From assembly GCA_949066965.1 (NCBI GenBank), contig CARTDA010000019.1, positions 1 through 64,000 on the forward strand: a DNA stretch of 64,000 bases, read 5' to 3'. The stretch comes from COE1 sp949066965 (GTDB taxonomy: Bacteria; Bacillota; Clostridia; Lachnospirales; Lachnospiraceae). Shown in pieces: positions 17,199-26,217 of this stretch. The notes beneath the pieces were generated by a model. It did not search any database, was not told the origin of the DNA, and worked only from the letters and a program-made list of their open reading frames with translations. Within the stretch, counting starts at the first letter, position 1, and each line of letters begins with the position of its first letter. The position numbers were made by a program, and so were the translations under genes.

Positions 17199-17955
17199 TC
17201 CCTATACTCTCTATTCCTGCCGAATCCATACATCCACTGTTTTTTCTTTTCAGCCATGTGTCTCTTTTCGTGGCATACAGTGCCTTAAAAATATCAATAT
17301 CCTCCAAGGTCGTAATCTTAATATTTTTGTTGGAGCCACACGAAAAATAAAGCTCCTCTCCCAGCTCCATCATCAGTGTATTGGTATAGACCGCATTGGT
17401 AATTCCTCTTTTCAGAGCCTCCTTATGCGCCCACAGCACCCTGCCGTATCTGTATGCCTGTGGCGTCTGCACACGCATAATGTCATTCCTGTCAATGCCT
17501 GCGTGCCCGCATCTTCCATTCTCTGTCATCATAATCGTCTCCTGACACCGTATCGCTGAAAGTCCCGAACCACATTCTTCTGCCTTTGCAATACAATCCG
17601 TAATAATCTCCTCCGAAATCATCGGTCTGACCGCGTCATGTATGATTATGATGTCATCCTCCTCGCAAATCGTTTCCAGTGCCAAAAGTGCATTCCTTGC
17701 AGAAGACTGCCCATTTTCGCCGCCATCAACCACCCAGCGCAGCTTATCGATGCCCGCTGCCGATGCATACCCCCTTAGCACATCATGCCACCCATCAATG
17801 CAGGAAACTATAATTCCATCCACCCCGGAATGGTTCTGAAATGCCTCTAACGTATATATGATGATCGGTTTTTCGTCTATGCTGATGAACTGCTTGGGCA
17901 CGGACTGCTCCGTCCTTGAACCGCTTCCCCCCGCCAGAATCAATGCTATATTCAT
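17179..17955 (-). CDS. IspD/TarI-family cytidylyltransferase, copy 1
   Basis: A 258-residue nucleotidyltransferase that should couple CTP to a sugar-alcohol or erythritol phosphate. The CTP-binding N-terminus LAGGSGSR...PKQF is intact, as are IIHDAVRP and the MRVQTPQAY segment. The family includes IspD (isoprenoid synthesis) and TarI/Bcs1-type CDP-ribitol synthases. Adjacency to a near-identical-fold paralogue, a sugar SDR and a glycan island favours a CDP-alditol or CDP-sugar precursor role rather than isoprenoid synthesis. The start is one base from the stop of the second copy, so both are co-translated. Confidence 0.82.
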   Translation of the reverse strand: MNIALILAGGSGSRTEQSVPKQFISIDEKPIIIYTLEAFQNHSGVDGIIVSCIDGWHDVLRGYASAAGIDKLRWVVDGGENGQSSARNALLALETICEEDDIIIIHDAVRPMISEEIITDCIAKAEECGSGLSAIRCQETIMMTENGRCGHAGIDRNDIMRVQTPQAYRYGRVLWAHKEALKRGITNAVYTNTLMMELGEELYFSCGSNKNIKITTLEDIDIFKALYATKRDTWLKRKNSGCMDSAGIESIGKPHHVR

Positions 17956-17956
17956 G

Positions 17957-18661
17957 TTAAATATCCCCGTTTTTCATGGCATACAGTGCCTTAAACATTG
18001 CCACATCCTCGACCGTGTTAATCTTGAGATTTAAGTCGGAACCTTTTGAGAAATAAACGTTCCTACCCAGTCTGGAAATCATGTTGTTCGTATCATTTTC
18101 GTTGTGGATGCCTTTCTCCAGAGCCTCCTCATGCGCCTTTTTCAACTCGCCGAGAAAGTATGTCTGCGGTGTCTGGATACGCCGGAACGCATGGCGTGAA
18201 ATGGACAGCTTCCCTGTCACCCCATCATCCGTCATCATAACATTATCCATAGATGTCACCGCCGCAATGCCCATCCCTTTTCTTTTGCATGTGTCAATAC
18301 TGTCCGAAATAACATTATGTGATACCAGCGGACGAATCGCATCATGGAGTATAATGATATCTCCTCCATCACATTCTTCCGCAAGCCTGTCCACTGCGCG
18401 CTTTGATGTCTCCTGCCCGAAACCGCCGCCTTGTATTACCCATTCCAGTTTGGTGATATCAAACTGTTTTGCATAAGCCTCCACCATACTTTCCCATCCC
18501 TTAAGGCATGCCACCATGATTGCGTCAATTTCCGGATGCTGCTGGAAGGTTTCCATTGTGTATACAATGACAGGCCGGTTGTACACATTGACAAACTGCT
18601 TTGGTATGTCCATCCTAAAAGTAGGATCTGCACCGGCTGCCAGTATTACTGCTATGTTCAT
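17957..18661 (-). CDS. IspD/TarI-family cytidylyltransferase, copy 2 (altered nucleotide loop)
   Basis: A 234-residue paralogue of the next gene. IILHDAIRP and RRIQTPQTYF are kept, and the C-terminal INTVEDVAMFKALYAM matches the other copy. The CTP-binding loop, however, reads LAAGADPTFRMDIPKQF instead of the usual G-S-G-x-R pattern; the PKQ lysine remains. It may have changed nucleotide use or act as a partner subunit. The ATG at 18661 has AAAGGAG upstream; a longer reading to 18709 has no ribosome site. It is the first gene of the pair, just downstream of a terminator. Confidence 0.8.
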   Translation of the reverse strand: MNIAVILAAGADPTFRMDIPKQFVNVYNRPVIVYTMETFQQHPEIDAIMVACLKGWESMVEAYAKQFDITKLEWVIQGGGFGQETSKRAVDRLAEECDGGDIIILHDAIRPLVSHNVISDSIDTCKRKGMGIAAVTSMDNVMMTDDGVTGKLSISRHAFRRIQTPQTYFLGELKKAHEEALEKGIHNENDTNNMISRLGRNVYFSKGSDLNLKINTVEDVAMFKALYAMKNGDI

Positions 18662-18691
18662 TCTGTGTTCTCCTTTATATTGAATTTTTAA

Positions 18692-18739
18692 TAACAAAAA
18701 GCCTGACATAAAGCAACTTCATACCTTACATCAGACTTT
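18692..18739 (-). terminator. Minus-strand terminator upstream of the cytidylyltransferase pair
   Basis: On the minus strand AAGTCTGATGTAA (18739-18727) pairs with TTATGTCAGGCTT (18711-18699) through 13 pairs including G-U wobbles, followed by a T-rich tail. It would end transcription arriving from the pseudogene and the island, so the cytidylyltransferase pair may need its own promoter. Confidence 0.6.
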
Positions 18740-18764
18740 ATTAAAAACACTTTATAAGGTTGCC

Positions 18765-19200
18765 TTATACAACCGCCTCAATAATCGTTTTGTTTCTGGT
18801 CTTTATCTCACGCACACCCGTTTTCTTATTCTTATTAAAGTTAAAGCTTAATAGATATCCTTTATCCTTATGATAATATTCCAGGTAATCCGTAAGCTGC
18901 TCCTCGCCCCGCTCATTGTATTCATTCCCATGCCAGATTTTCAGTTCGACAATAAACTGTTCGCAATATACTCTTCACAGCCTCTGCCACTCCATCTTTT
19001 GTCCATGCAGTTTTCAAATCTTTAAAGATACCGTCTTCAATCAGGTCTTCATCAATGCATTTGCAGATTGACGACACAAGCACAGGATACCCAGACGTGT
19101 ACTGGTATATTTCCCCTGCAACCACCTGTGTATCCATCCTGTATGCTTGTCACTTTCATACTCCCCCAGCATGGATGCAATCCGCTCTTACCTCCAGTTT
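18765..19200 (-). pseudogene. Decayed AAA-ATPase-like / PD-(D/E)XK (DUF1703-type) protein
   Basis: Three frames must be joined to read a known family. MLGEYESDKHTG near 19170 is followed in another frame by GEIYQYTSGYPVLVSSICK (19137-18922) and then by FIVELKIWHGNEYNERGEEQL down to a stop at 18765. These are pieces of the AAA-ATPase-like family with a C-terminal nuclease-fold domain, normally above 500 residues and common in Clostridia and Bacteroidetes. The Walker region and most of the middle are missing. At least two frameshifts and large deletions make it non-functional. Confidence 0.78.
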
Positions 19201-19315
19201 CATATGAAGTAATTATACCACCATTCTAGTATTGTATCGGAAGTATGTAAACACTGGAAATTTTAATGCCAAACTCTGATGTAAAATATGAAATTATCAA
19301 TGTTCTGATGTCAAG

Positions 19316-20371
19316 CTAATACTGACTTCTTAGTATTTGTACCGTCTTGGAAAGTCCTTCCCTTATCGGCGTGTGCGCCTTCCACCCCAGCCGCTCAAGC
19401 CTTACGCCGTCCAAAACTGCCTTTGTCGCCGTGGAATATCCTGCCTTTTCTGTATCGTCGGGTAATTCAAAAACAACTTTCGTTCCGGCTGCCCGGGCGA
19501 GGAGATCCGCAAGTTCTTTCAATGTGATATCCGAGGAAGCATCAACGATATTAACCGCACTTTTACTTTCTCCCTTCAGCAAGAGATACAGTGCCGCCGA
19601 TGCCGCGTCCACAACATATGTATAGGAATACAGCTGGTTTCCCTCGCTTTTTAATATAATATCCTCCCCTGACGCCGCTTTCCTGATAAACTGGGCGACT
19701 GCCTTGGAATCCTCATCCGACATTGTCGGTCCATACACGCGCGAAAACCTTCCTATCACAAAATCCTGCCCTTTCTGTGACGCAAACGCATTACACAATG
19801 CCTCCCCTAACCGCTTGCTTTCAGGATAGCCTGCGCGAAGCGTGTTGCAGTCTATGTACCCTGAGTATGCCTCGTCAAATTTGTCCGTATCATTTCTGTT
19901 TTCACCGTAGATTTCCACCGAGGAGAAGAAGAAAAAACGCTCACAGTGATGGCTTGCGGCATAATCCAGCAGATGACAGGTTCCCTGCACATTTGCCGTG
20001 ATTGTCCCGATCGGATCTGTCGCATAGGCGCGGGGATGCGTGTTGCTCGCCGCATGAAGGATATAATCCGCACTGCCAAGCTCTGGCAGCGGACTGTTGA
20101 TATCGTGGGATATCCATGTGAAATTGGGATTATCCCAGTATGCACAGAAGCGTTGTTCTGCTTTCTCCCTCCCGCGGCTGACAGCATAAATATGTATCTG
20201 CTGACCATATTCGGCATTACGTTTCATCAGTATGTCAATAATAACTGATGCAATCATACCCGTGGCTCCTGTTATTATAATTGACTTATTATTCATCCTT
20301 TCCCATGAAATATCCAATTCTGACACATACATGATATCCGTCTGGTATTTTTCATTTTTCAATATATTCAT
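19316..20371 (-). CDS. NAD-dependent epimerase/dehydratase (extended SDR)
   Basis: A 351-residue sugar-nucleotide SDR. The dinucleotide motif is TGATGMIAS near residues 35-43, with the third glycine replaced by Ala. The active site shows SSVEIYG and the catalytic pair in YPESK, and RFSRVYGP follows as in UDP-sugar 4-epimerases and 4,6-dehydratases. The start overlaps the stop of the upstream glycosyltransferase (ATGA) and has AGGAGA six bases before it. With the two cytidylyltransferases downstream, it could act on a CDP-linked sugar, but the substrate is not readable. Confidence 0.85.
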   Translation of the reverse strand: MNILKNEKYQTDIMYVSELDISWERMNNKSIIITGATGMIASVIIDILMKRNAEYGQQIHIYAVSRGREKAEQRFCAYWDNPNFTWISHDINSPLPELGSADYILHAASNTHPRAYATDPIGTITANVQGTCHLLDYAASHHCERFFFFSSVEIYGENRNDTDKFDEAYSGYIDCNTLRAGYPESKRLGEALCNAFASQKGQDFVIGRFSRVYGPTMSDEDSKAVAQFIRKAASGEDIILKSEGNQLYSYTYVVDAASAALYLLLKGESKSAVNIVDASSDITLKELADLLARAAGTKVVFELPDDTEKAGYSTATKAVLDGVRLERLGWKAHTPIREGLSKTVQILRSQY

Positions 20372-21756
20372 AGCCAGTCTCCTAATACTTCCTCAATCCA
20401 GTATTTTATGTATTTCACAGGATTGCACCGCTCCTGGACTATCCTGCGGCATCTGTCCCCATACGTTTTTAACAGTTCCCTGTTCTTTGCAAGCTCTGTA
20501 ATACAGTCTGCAATCCCTTTGATATCCCCAACATCACAGATATATCCGTTCTTTTTATCCCCAATAAATTCCCTCGCCCCGCTCACATCCGTAACAACAG
20601 GCACACACCCATATCCCATGGCTTCCAGCATGGAAAGGCTTGTCCCCTCATATTCCGAGACATTAACGAATACATCCTGATTTTTCCAAAACGAGTCCAT
20701 CCGGCTTTTAGGAAGTCTGCCTAAAGTCAATACCCTATCCTGCAGCTTATTTTTTACAATATATTGTGCAATCAGTTCTAAGCATTCGCCTTCACCTGCA
20801 ATCTGCAAAACATATTTAAGTCTGTTTTTTTCTAGCAAATCAAGTAAACCAACAAGTAAATCCGCACGTTTTGCCTGTCTGACAATTCTTCCTGCATACC
20901 CGATGCGCAATGTTCCTGACCTGTTTTCTGTCCTTTTCCATGATGCATCTGTTTCAATCGGTTGTTCTTTTACATAAAAAGAAGCATGATCAAAATCATA
21001 CAACTCCTGCATATGACTGCATATCTGCCTGCTTACACAGAAAATCTTATCCGTATACTTACCCATCATCATATACGCATCAAAAAGACTTCTGCTGTCG
21101 CTGTGTATCACCGACACAATCTTTATCAAATCCGTGTATTTTCTTTTTACTATGGCGGCTGCCATAAACGCACACCCTGCAAAGTTATTGATAAAAACAC
21201 ATGGCAGATTATCTTCCATGAGTTGTACCATCTGCATAATCGTATCCTTTTCGGATATCCGCATAATCATGCTCTCATATTCTTTTTCTAATTCAGGCTG
21301 TTCATTGCAGCCTAATAGAATAACACTGCTCCCTGCCTTACTAAGCCCATATGCCAGATTTGCCGCCCAAAGTTCACTTCCACCCCAGCCGATTCCTTCA
21401 TACATATCAATTAAAATAGTCTTTCTGCCGCCGGCATTAAAATTTTTCCGCCCACTTTTTAGCAGCTTATGTTCACATAAATCATATAACATATCCAAAC
21501 CGATAATATTTTTTTCCATTCCCATACCCGCAAGCTGCTTCCTGATGGCATCTTCATGGGTGCTTGAAACAATGATTTTGCAGTCGGGAAATGTTTTCAA
21601 TTCACCTGGCGCAATGACCTTCTTCCCATAAAGAACCATACCCCATTTGGAAGGATCATTGTCTGTAAAATAATTGAACTCCATGTCCAGATAATCAAGC
21701 AGGGCCTTATATTTTTTGGCATATACGCCTGCACCGAAAAGTATAAGTATGTCCAT
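20368..21756 (-). CDS. GT4-type glycosyltransferase with N-terminal Rossmann-like module
   Basis: A 462-residue protein. Residues 1-95 form the small module that recurs in this island (ILILFGAGVYAKKY, then FTDNDPSKWG and GKKVIAP). The rest is a retaining GT-B glycosyltransferase with the GGSELWAANLA donor-side loop, RIGYAGRIVRQAKR and the E-x7-E motif in NVSEYEGTSLSMLEAMGYG. It should transfer a sugar from a nucleotide donor to a membrane-linked glycan on the cytoplasmic face. It has a strong GGGAGGG ribosome site and overlaps the SDR by four bases. Confidence 0.87.
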   Translation of the reverse strand: MDILILFGAGVYAKKYKALLDYLDMEFNYFTDNDPSKWGMVLYGKKVIAPGELKTFPDCKIIVSSTHEDAIRKQLAGMGMEKNIIGLDMLYDLCEHKLLKSGRKNFNAGGRKTILIDMYEGIGWGGSELWAANLAYGLSKAGSSVILLGCNEQPELEKEYESMIMRISEKDTIMQMVQLMEDNLPCVFINNFAGCAFMAAAIVKRKYTDLIKIVSVIHSDSRSLFDAYMMMGKYTDKIFCVSRQICSHMQELYDFDHASFYVKEQPIETDASWKRTENRSGTLRIGYAGRIVRQAKRADLLVGLLDLLEKNRLKYVLQIAGEGECLELIAQYIVKNKLQDRVLTLGRLPKSRMDSFWKNQDVFVNVSEYEGTSLSMLEAMGYGCVPVVTDVSGAREFIGDKKNGYICDVGDIKGIADCITELAKNRELLKTYGDRCRRIVQERCNPVKYIKYWIEEVLGDWL

Positions 21757-21782
21757 TTCCCTCCCCCTTCATCAATCCACTG

Positions 21783-22979
21783 TTAACCTGCCTTTACCCA
21801 GTCCGGAAGCGGTGCAGATGCCAGTATGTCCTGCCGCACCCAGTCTATCCTTTCCTCAGAAATCCCATCTTTTACCATCTCATCCTTTACACATACTGCC
21901 AGGGTTTCATTCAAAATAGCAATAACCACAACATCAAATTCCCTGCTTTTTAATGTTTCCGGGCTTACCACATCAAGTCCCTGTTTTCTGTACATTGTGT
22001 AGTGTAAATCCGACCATACTGCCACATCTATATGCTGATGTCTGTCACAGTATTCTTTCACTGTCCTGCCAAATGTCCCGGCTCCATACACTGCAATACG
22101 GGTTTTCAGAGCAACTTTAGAAAAGGGGAAAAGCGGCATTCCTGTTCCCAGACTTTCATATGCTTTTGCCAGCAGGATAAACCACATATAAAAATGAAGC
22201 TGTCTCTGCAATAACAAATCCTGTCCAAACTTCGCGCGTAACAAATCATATATATTTATAAAATTACTACAAGGTACTGCCGCGCTGCCTTTTACCATAG
22301 AACCCTGCCGCTGTCTGTAATGATAAAGCGGCATATTTGTCACACATACTGATTCTGCATCCAGCAGGCATGGAAAAGTGCATGATACATCTTCGCCATA
22401 ACTGATTTGGTCGCTGACTTTATTCTGGTTCTCCACGATAAGATTCCTTCGTATCAGCTTGCTCCAAAGGGATGCCATCAGACCAAAATCATAGAAATTG
22501 TTGACCATAAACATCGTTTTATATAAAAAATTTTTTTGATTTTCGGTAATGTATAATCCCTCTTCTATATTATTTTTCCTGATACTTTGGTAATCTCCAT
22601 ACTCCTCGTAACATGCAAATGCAATAATGTCTGCTCCCTGCCCCGAATCAATTAATTTTTGGTAGGCATCCTGCTCAATCCAGTCATCACCATCCACAAA
22701 TGTTACATATTCCCCTGCAGCCCTGTTCACTCCTGCCTTTCTCGCACTTACAAGCCCGCCATTCTCTTTGTGGATCACTTTAATCCGCGAATCCATTCGG
22801 GCATACCTGTCACAGATATTTCCGCCGGAATCCGTTGAACCATCATCAACCAGAATGATTTCGAGTTCTCCATATGACTGATTTATGATACTATCTATAC
22901 ATTGCGGCAGATATTCTTCGATATTGTAAACAGGAACAATCACACTGATTAGCACGAATCCCGACTCTATATATCTCAT
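21783..22979 (-). CDS. GT2 glycosyltransferase with C-terminal Rossmann-like module
   Basis: A 398-residue protein. The first 230 residues are a GT-A family 2 transferase: ISVIVPVYNIEEYLPQCIDS, the donor motif VDDGSTDSGG and the metal-binding VDGDDW. After about residue 280 comes the recurring module RIAVYGAGTFGRTVKEYC, with an internal VVSPETLKSREFDVVVIAI stretch. Here it is C-terminal, unlike in the neighbouring GT4 protein. The gene overlaps the upstream methyltransferase by four bases and is part of one long minus-strand operon. Confidence 0.88.
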   Translation of the reverse strand: MRYIESGFVLISVIVPVYNIEEYLPQCIDSIINQSYGELEIILVDDGSTDSGGNICDRYARMDSRIKVIHKENGGLVSARKAGVNRAAGEYVTFVDGDDWIEQDAYQKLIDSGQGADIIAFACYEEYGDYQSIRKNNIEEGLYITENQKNFLYKTMFMVNNFYDFGLMASLWSKLIRRNLIVENQNKVSDQISYGEDVSCTFPCLLDAESVCVTNMPLYHYRQRQGSMVKGSAAVPCSNFINIYDLLRAKFGQDLLLQRQLHFYMWFILLAKAYESLGTGMPLFPFSKVALKTRIAVYGAGTFGRTVKEYCDRHQHIDVAVWSDLHYTMYRKQGLDVVSPETLKSREFDVVVIAILNETLAVCVKDEMVKDGISEERIDWVRQDILASAPLPDWVKAG

Positions 22980-23848
22980 CTTTTTACCGCCCTGACATTT
23001 AATATTTCTTTTCCAATATCGTCCCTGTTTATAATTTTGCGTATTTCCACTTTAAAATGCCTGAGTAATTTCTCATTCAGAATTTCCTCTGTCAGGGTCT
23101 GCGGTTCACACTCTGTACTGGGTTCATTCAGGTTGAAGCTTCCTAAAAGATGTCCGCCCGGTTTCAATATTCTAAGCAGTTCTCCAGCCATTTTATCAAG
23201 ATTATTGACATGATCCAGCGAGTTCATTGTAATAATCCAGTCAGCATAACTGTCTGGAATGGGGATCTTGTCCTCACTGCAGGTCACATAAATCATGTCA
23301 TGCTTAATCAAATCATCTCCGAATTTCTCTAAATACCGCTGTGCCAACACATCCACACCAATTTTTACTGCGGGTGTCTTTGACCAGGCAAGGCTTCCTT
23401 TCGGTCCGCATCCAAAATCCACAACGACTTTACCTTCCCAGAAAGAATCATCCTCCTCATTTGCGATGTCAAGCATACGCCCCCTATACGCCGCATTTCC
23501 AAAGCAATTGCCTTCCTGCTTATACACGGCAGACCAAAAGGCGAGTTCGCCTTCATATTTATCTCTTTTATTAACAAACGTCATAATCCTATTCGCCGGA
23601 GCAATACCCTCACTAATAATTTGCGATTTGATCTCTGCAAAATATATTGAACTGGCTATGTATATCGCATCAAACTCCAGATTCTTTATCTCATTTGGTG
23701 CGATAATTTTACGCCCATGAAAAATTTGTCCGTGTTTCTTTATATCATTATCACAAAATGCAATAACCTCGAATCCTTCAACGCATCCCCTTTCACAGAG
23801 TTCTTCAAAATACATTCCTGTTCCCCACACTATTATTCTATTCATCAT
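22976..23848 (-). CDS. SAM-dependent methyltransferase with N-terminal Rossmann-like module
   Basis: A 290-residue protein. Residues 1-95 are the recurring module (RIIVWGTGMYFEELCE, FCDNDIKKHG, GRKIIAP). The remainder is a class I methyltransferase with VVDFGCGPKGSLAW for SAM binding and a late LLRILKPGGHLLGSF strand. ATG 23848 forms an ATGA overlap with the upstream stop and has GGAG eight bases before, so the in-frame ATG at 23869 is not preferred. A glycan O- or N-methylation role is inferred from the neighbours. Confidence 0.83.
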   Translation of the reverse strand: MMNRIIVWGTGMYFEELCERGCVEGFEVIAFCDNDIKKHGQIFHGRKIIAPNEIKNLEFDAIYIASSIYFAEIKSQIISEGIAPANRIMTFVNKRDKYEGELAFWSAVYKQEGNCFGNAAYRGRMLDIANEEDDSFWEGKVVVDFGCGPKGSLAWSKTPAVKIGVDVLAQRYLEKFGDDLIKHDMIYVTCSEDKIPIPDSYADWIITMNSLDHVNNLDKMAGELLRILKPGGHLLGSFNLNEPSTECEPQTLTEEILNEKLLRHFKVEIRKIINRDDIGKEILNVRAVKR

Positions 23849-24846
23849 ATATCTTTCTCCAATATCCATACAATGTCCTCTGGTATCAGTCCCATCTGAT
23901 GTATATCCTTTGCTGGCAGATAATTACTGACCATGTATGGCACTGCCCTAAAACCGTTTTTTAGTAACCGTTCCTGTATATCATTTCCATACAGCCGCAC
24001 ATGATCTTCCTGTCCATACATCAACAAACGTTTTTCCGGAGTGTCAGTGTTCTCCTCCTCGATTGTATCCTGTCCTAAACAGACGGGAACGGAAAAAATA
24101 ATCCTGCCATCATCTTTAAGGCAGCGCCTTAACTCTGATAAAGCCTGCGTCTCCTGCTTTATGTGCTCCAACACATGGTTACAGATAATATAATCAAACG
24201 TATTGTCAGGAAACGTTATATTGGTAATATCCATAACCATATCAGCTCTTCCAGGTTCCAAATCCACGGTAATGTACTGCCCACAATCCAACTTTCTAAT
24301 TTCCGATTCTATCCCCCTTTCAGGAGCAAAATGCAGTATTCTCTGCCCTTTGTCAAATATATCTGTATGATGTTCCATCACATACCAAACCCATCTGTTT
24401 CTGTGAAGACTGTTACAAAACGGACATCTGGATGCCTTCCTCTCGCCACGCTCAACCACTTTACCCGCAGAAAAATTTAAATCCCTGCTGTCATACTTTA
24501 ACATCAGTGGAAGCTTGTTTTTACATATATTGCAATAATACCTCTCCTTTCCACGTCCAAGAATCCGCTGGTTCCACAACGTTATTTTCTCCGGACTAAC
24601 CGAAAATGTTTCCTCCAATTCTTTTCTAATCTGCAGGTAGTATTTTTCTGTGCTAACAAGGATATAATCATACGGAAGCTCTCCAATTTTATCTGGCTGA
24701 TAAACAGGATATCCAAACACACAGTCCATTTTTACCTTATCTATTAACGCAATTATTTTAATCCCCAGTTCTTCCTCAATTCCATTCATGCCTTCCAGTA
24801 TACATTTACCATCATTCCCAATTCCATAAAGTAAAACCTTGTCCAT
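23845..24846 (-). CDS. SAM-dependent methyltransferase with Rossmann-like module and zinc ribbon
   Basis: A 333-residue protein. The N-terminal module starts KVLLYGIGNDGKCILEG. A four-cysteine zinc-ribbon-like knuckle follows (CNICKN near residue 118 and CPFCNS near 145). The class I methyltransferase core comes next (RILHFAPERGIESEI, ITVDLEPGRADMVMDIT, CNHVLEHI, CLKDDGRIIFSVP). Two consecutive methyltransferases each carrying the same N-terminal module suggest successive methylations or divergence after duplication. It starts with a GGGGGAAG ribosome site. Confidence 0.83.
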   Translation of the reverse strand: MDKVLLYGIGNDGKCILEGMNGIEEELGIKIIALIDKVKMDCVFGYPVYQPDKIGELPYDYILVSTEKYYLQIRKELEETFSVSPEKITLWNQRILGRGKERYYCNICKNKLPLMLKYDSRDLNFSAGKVVERGERKASRCPFCNSLHRNRWVWYVMEHHTDIFDKGQRILHFAPERGIESEIRKLDCGQYITVDLEPGRADMVMDITNITFPDNTFDYIICNHVLEHIKQETQALSELRRCLKDDGRIIFSVPVCLGQDTIEEENTDTPEKRLLMYGQEDHVRLYGNDIQERLLKNGFRAVPYMVSNYLPAKDIHQMGLIPEDIVWILEKDI

Positions 24847-24865
24847 ACATCTTCCCCCAATATAG

Positions 24866-26167
24866 TCAAATCGCTTCTCCCATCTTAATCAATGCCAGCA
24901 TACATTCAAAATCTATCCCTATGATATTTTCTATCCCTTTCTTTCGCAAATTACCTCTCATTTCATTGCGCACTTGTTTATCATTTACTGCTAATACATA
25001 TACAAACTTCCCATCCTTTTCAGACCATTCATTTAAGGTGCCTATTTTAATTCCACAAAGCATATCCTGAATATATGACCTTTGTGAAACTATAATTTTT
25101 ATTCTCTCCTGATCGATACATCTAATAAACAAAAGATATTTCACAAATACCTCTGCAAGCTTCCCCGCACCATAAATAACAAACCCATCTTCCCCCGACA
25201 ATATCTGTGTCAGTCTTTCAGTCTGCACAGTACTATTCAGATTATTTATACCTGTATTAAGACTCTCCATGTTATCCCAGACTGCAGACAGCACCTGAGC
25301 GTACATACGCTTACTTTCCTGTGACGCCAGATTAAACAGCGAAACCTCCACGGCCATTTTCAAGTAGCTTGCTTTAAAATATCCATATATATCACGCTGC
25401 ATCAGATTATCCTTCAATGCCCGCAGCGCCTCTATAAAAGCGAGTGGACTTCTGTCATTCGTAGCCTGGAGACTGCCTGAATTATTCATTCGATAGTACT
25501 GTAGTTTTTCATTTAACACCGCTATCCGTTCGGCATATGTCATGGCTGCATACACAAAAAACAAATCATTTGTCCTTGGAATTGGCTGGAACCAGATATT
25601 ATTTTCCACAATAAACTCCCGCAAAAACAACTTATTCATAGGTCCTGAAGTTGTAAACTGAAAAATGGTATCCTTTAAATCCATCGCTGCTTTTACACCT
25701 TCTCCAAAATACTCCTGATGAACTGCTGTCCATGAATCATCAACGGCCTTTTTACTTATATTGTCATAACGCAGTAAATCAAACACCAAAACATCAGTAT
25801 GCTCTGACTCAGCCTTTTTTACCAGTTTTTCCAACATATCCAGCATACAGAAGTCATCTGCATCAACAAAGAGCAGATACTTGCCATTTGCATTTCTAAT
25901 ACCGCAATTGCGTGCCGCACCCGCTGTCTGATGATTCTGTTTTAGTAATTTTATCCGATTGTCCATTGAATGATAGGTTTCCAGTATATGATATGTATTA
26001 TCAGTCGAACCATCATCTACGCAGATAATTTCGAGTGCCGAATATGTCTGATGAATCAGGCTGTCAAGACACGCGCCGATATATAATTCAGCATTGTATG
26101 ATGGAATAATTATTGATACGATCGTATTATTATCCTGTTCTATGGAGCTTGTATCAAATCTACTCAA
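24866..26167 (-). CDS. GT2 glycosyltransferase with C-terminal Rossmann-like module
   Basis: A protein of about 433 residues. The GT2 domain has VSIIIPSYNAELYIGACLDS, CVDDGSTDNTY and VDADDFC. The C-terminal 110 residues are the recurring module (GFVIYGAGKLAEVFVKYL, later GIKIGTLNEW and YVLAVND). The best start is a TTG at 26167 with GGAGGG six bases upstream; an in-frame ATG at 26191 has no ribosome site. The domain order matches the GT2 protein at 21783-22979. Confidence 0.86.
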   Translation of the reverse strand: MSRFDTSSIEQDNNTIVSIIIPSYNAELYIGACLDSLIHQTYSALEIICVDDGSTDNTYHILETYHSMDNRIKLLKQNHQTAGAARNCGIRNANGKYLLFVDADDFCMLDMLEKLVKKAESEHTDVLVFDLLRYDNISKKAVDDSWTAVHQEYFGEGVKAAMDLKDTIFQFTTSGPMNKLFLREFIVENNIWFQPIPRTNDLFFVYAAMTYAERIAVLNEKLQYYRMNNSGSLQATNDRSPLAFIEALRALKDNLMQRDIYGYFKASYLKMAVEVSLFNLASQESKRMYAQVLSAVWDNMESLNTGINNLNSTVQTERLTQILSGEDGFVIYGAGKLAEVFVKYLLFIRCIDQERIKIIVSQRSYIQDMLCGIKIGTLNEWSEKDGKFVYVLAVNDKQVRNEMRGNLRKKGIENIIGIDFECMLALIKMGEAI

Positions 26168-26217
26168 AATATTCCCTCCGTTACTTCGCATTTATGCAAT
26201 TTCTAATATCATATCCT

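Noticed and set aside
17179..18661. Housekeeping IspD assignment for the tandem cytidylyltransferases
   Set aside because: The tandem arrangement beside a sugar SDR and a glycan island, and the altered loop of one copy, make an alditol or sugar nucleotide more likely; the isoprenoid role cannot be excluded from sequence alone.
18922..19137. 71-residue frame as an intact small gene
   Set aside because: The residues continue in other frames on both sides as parts of one larger known family, so it is a pseudogene piece.
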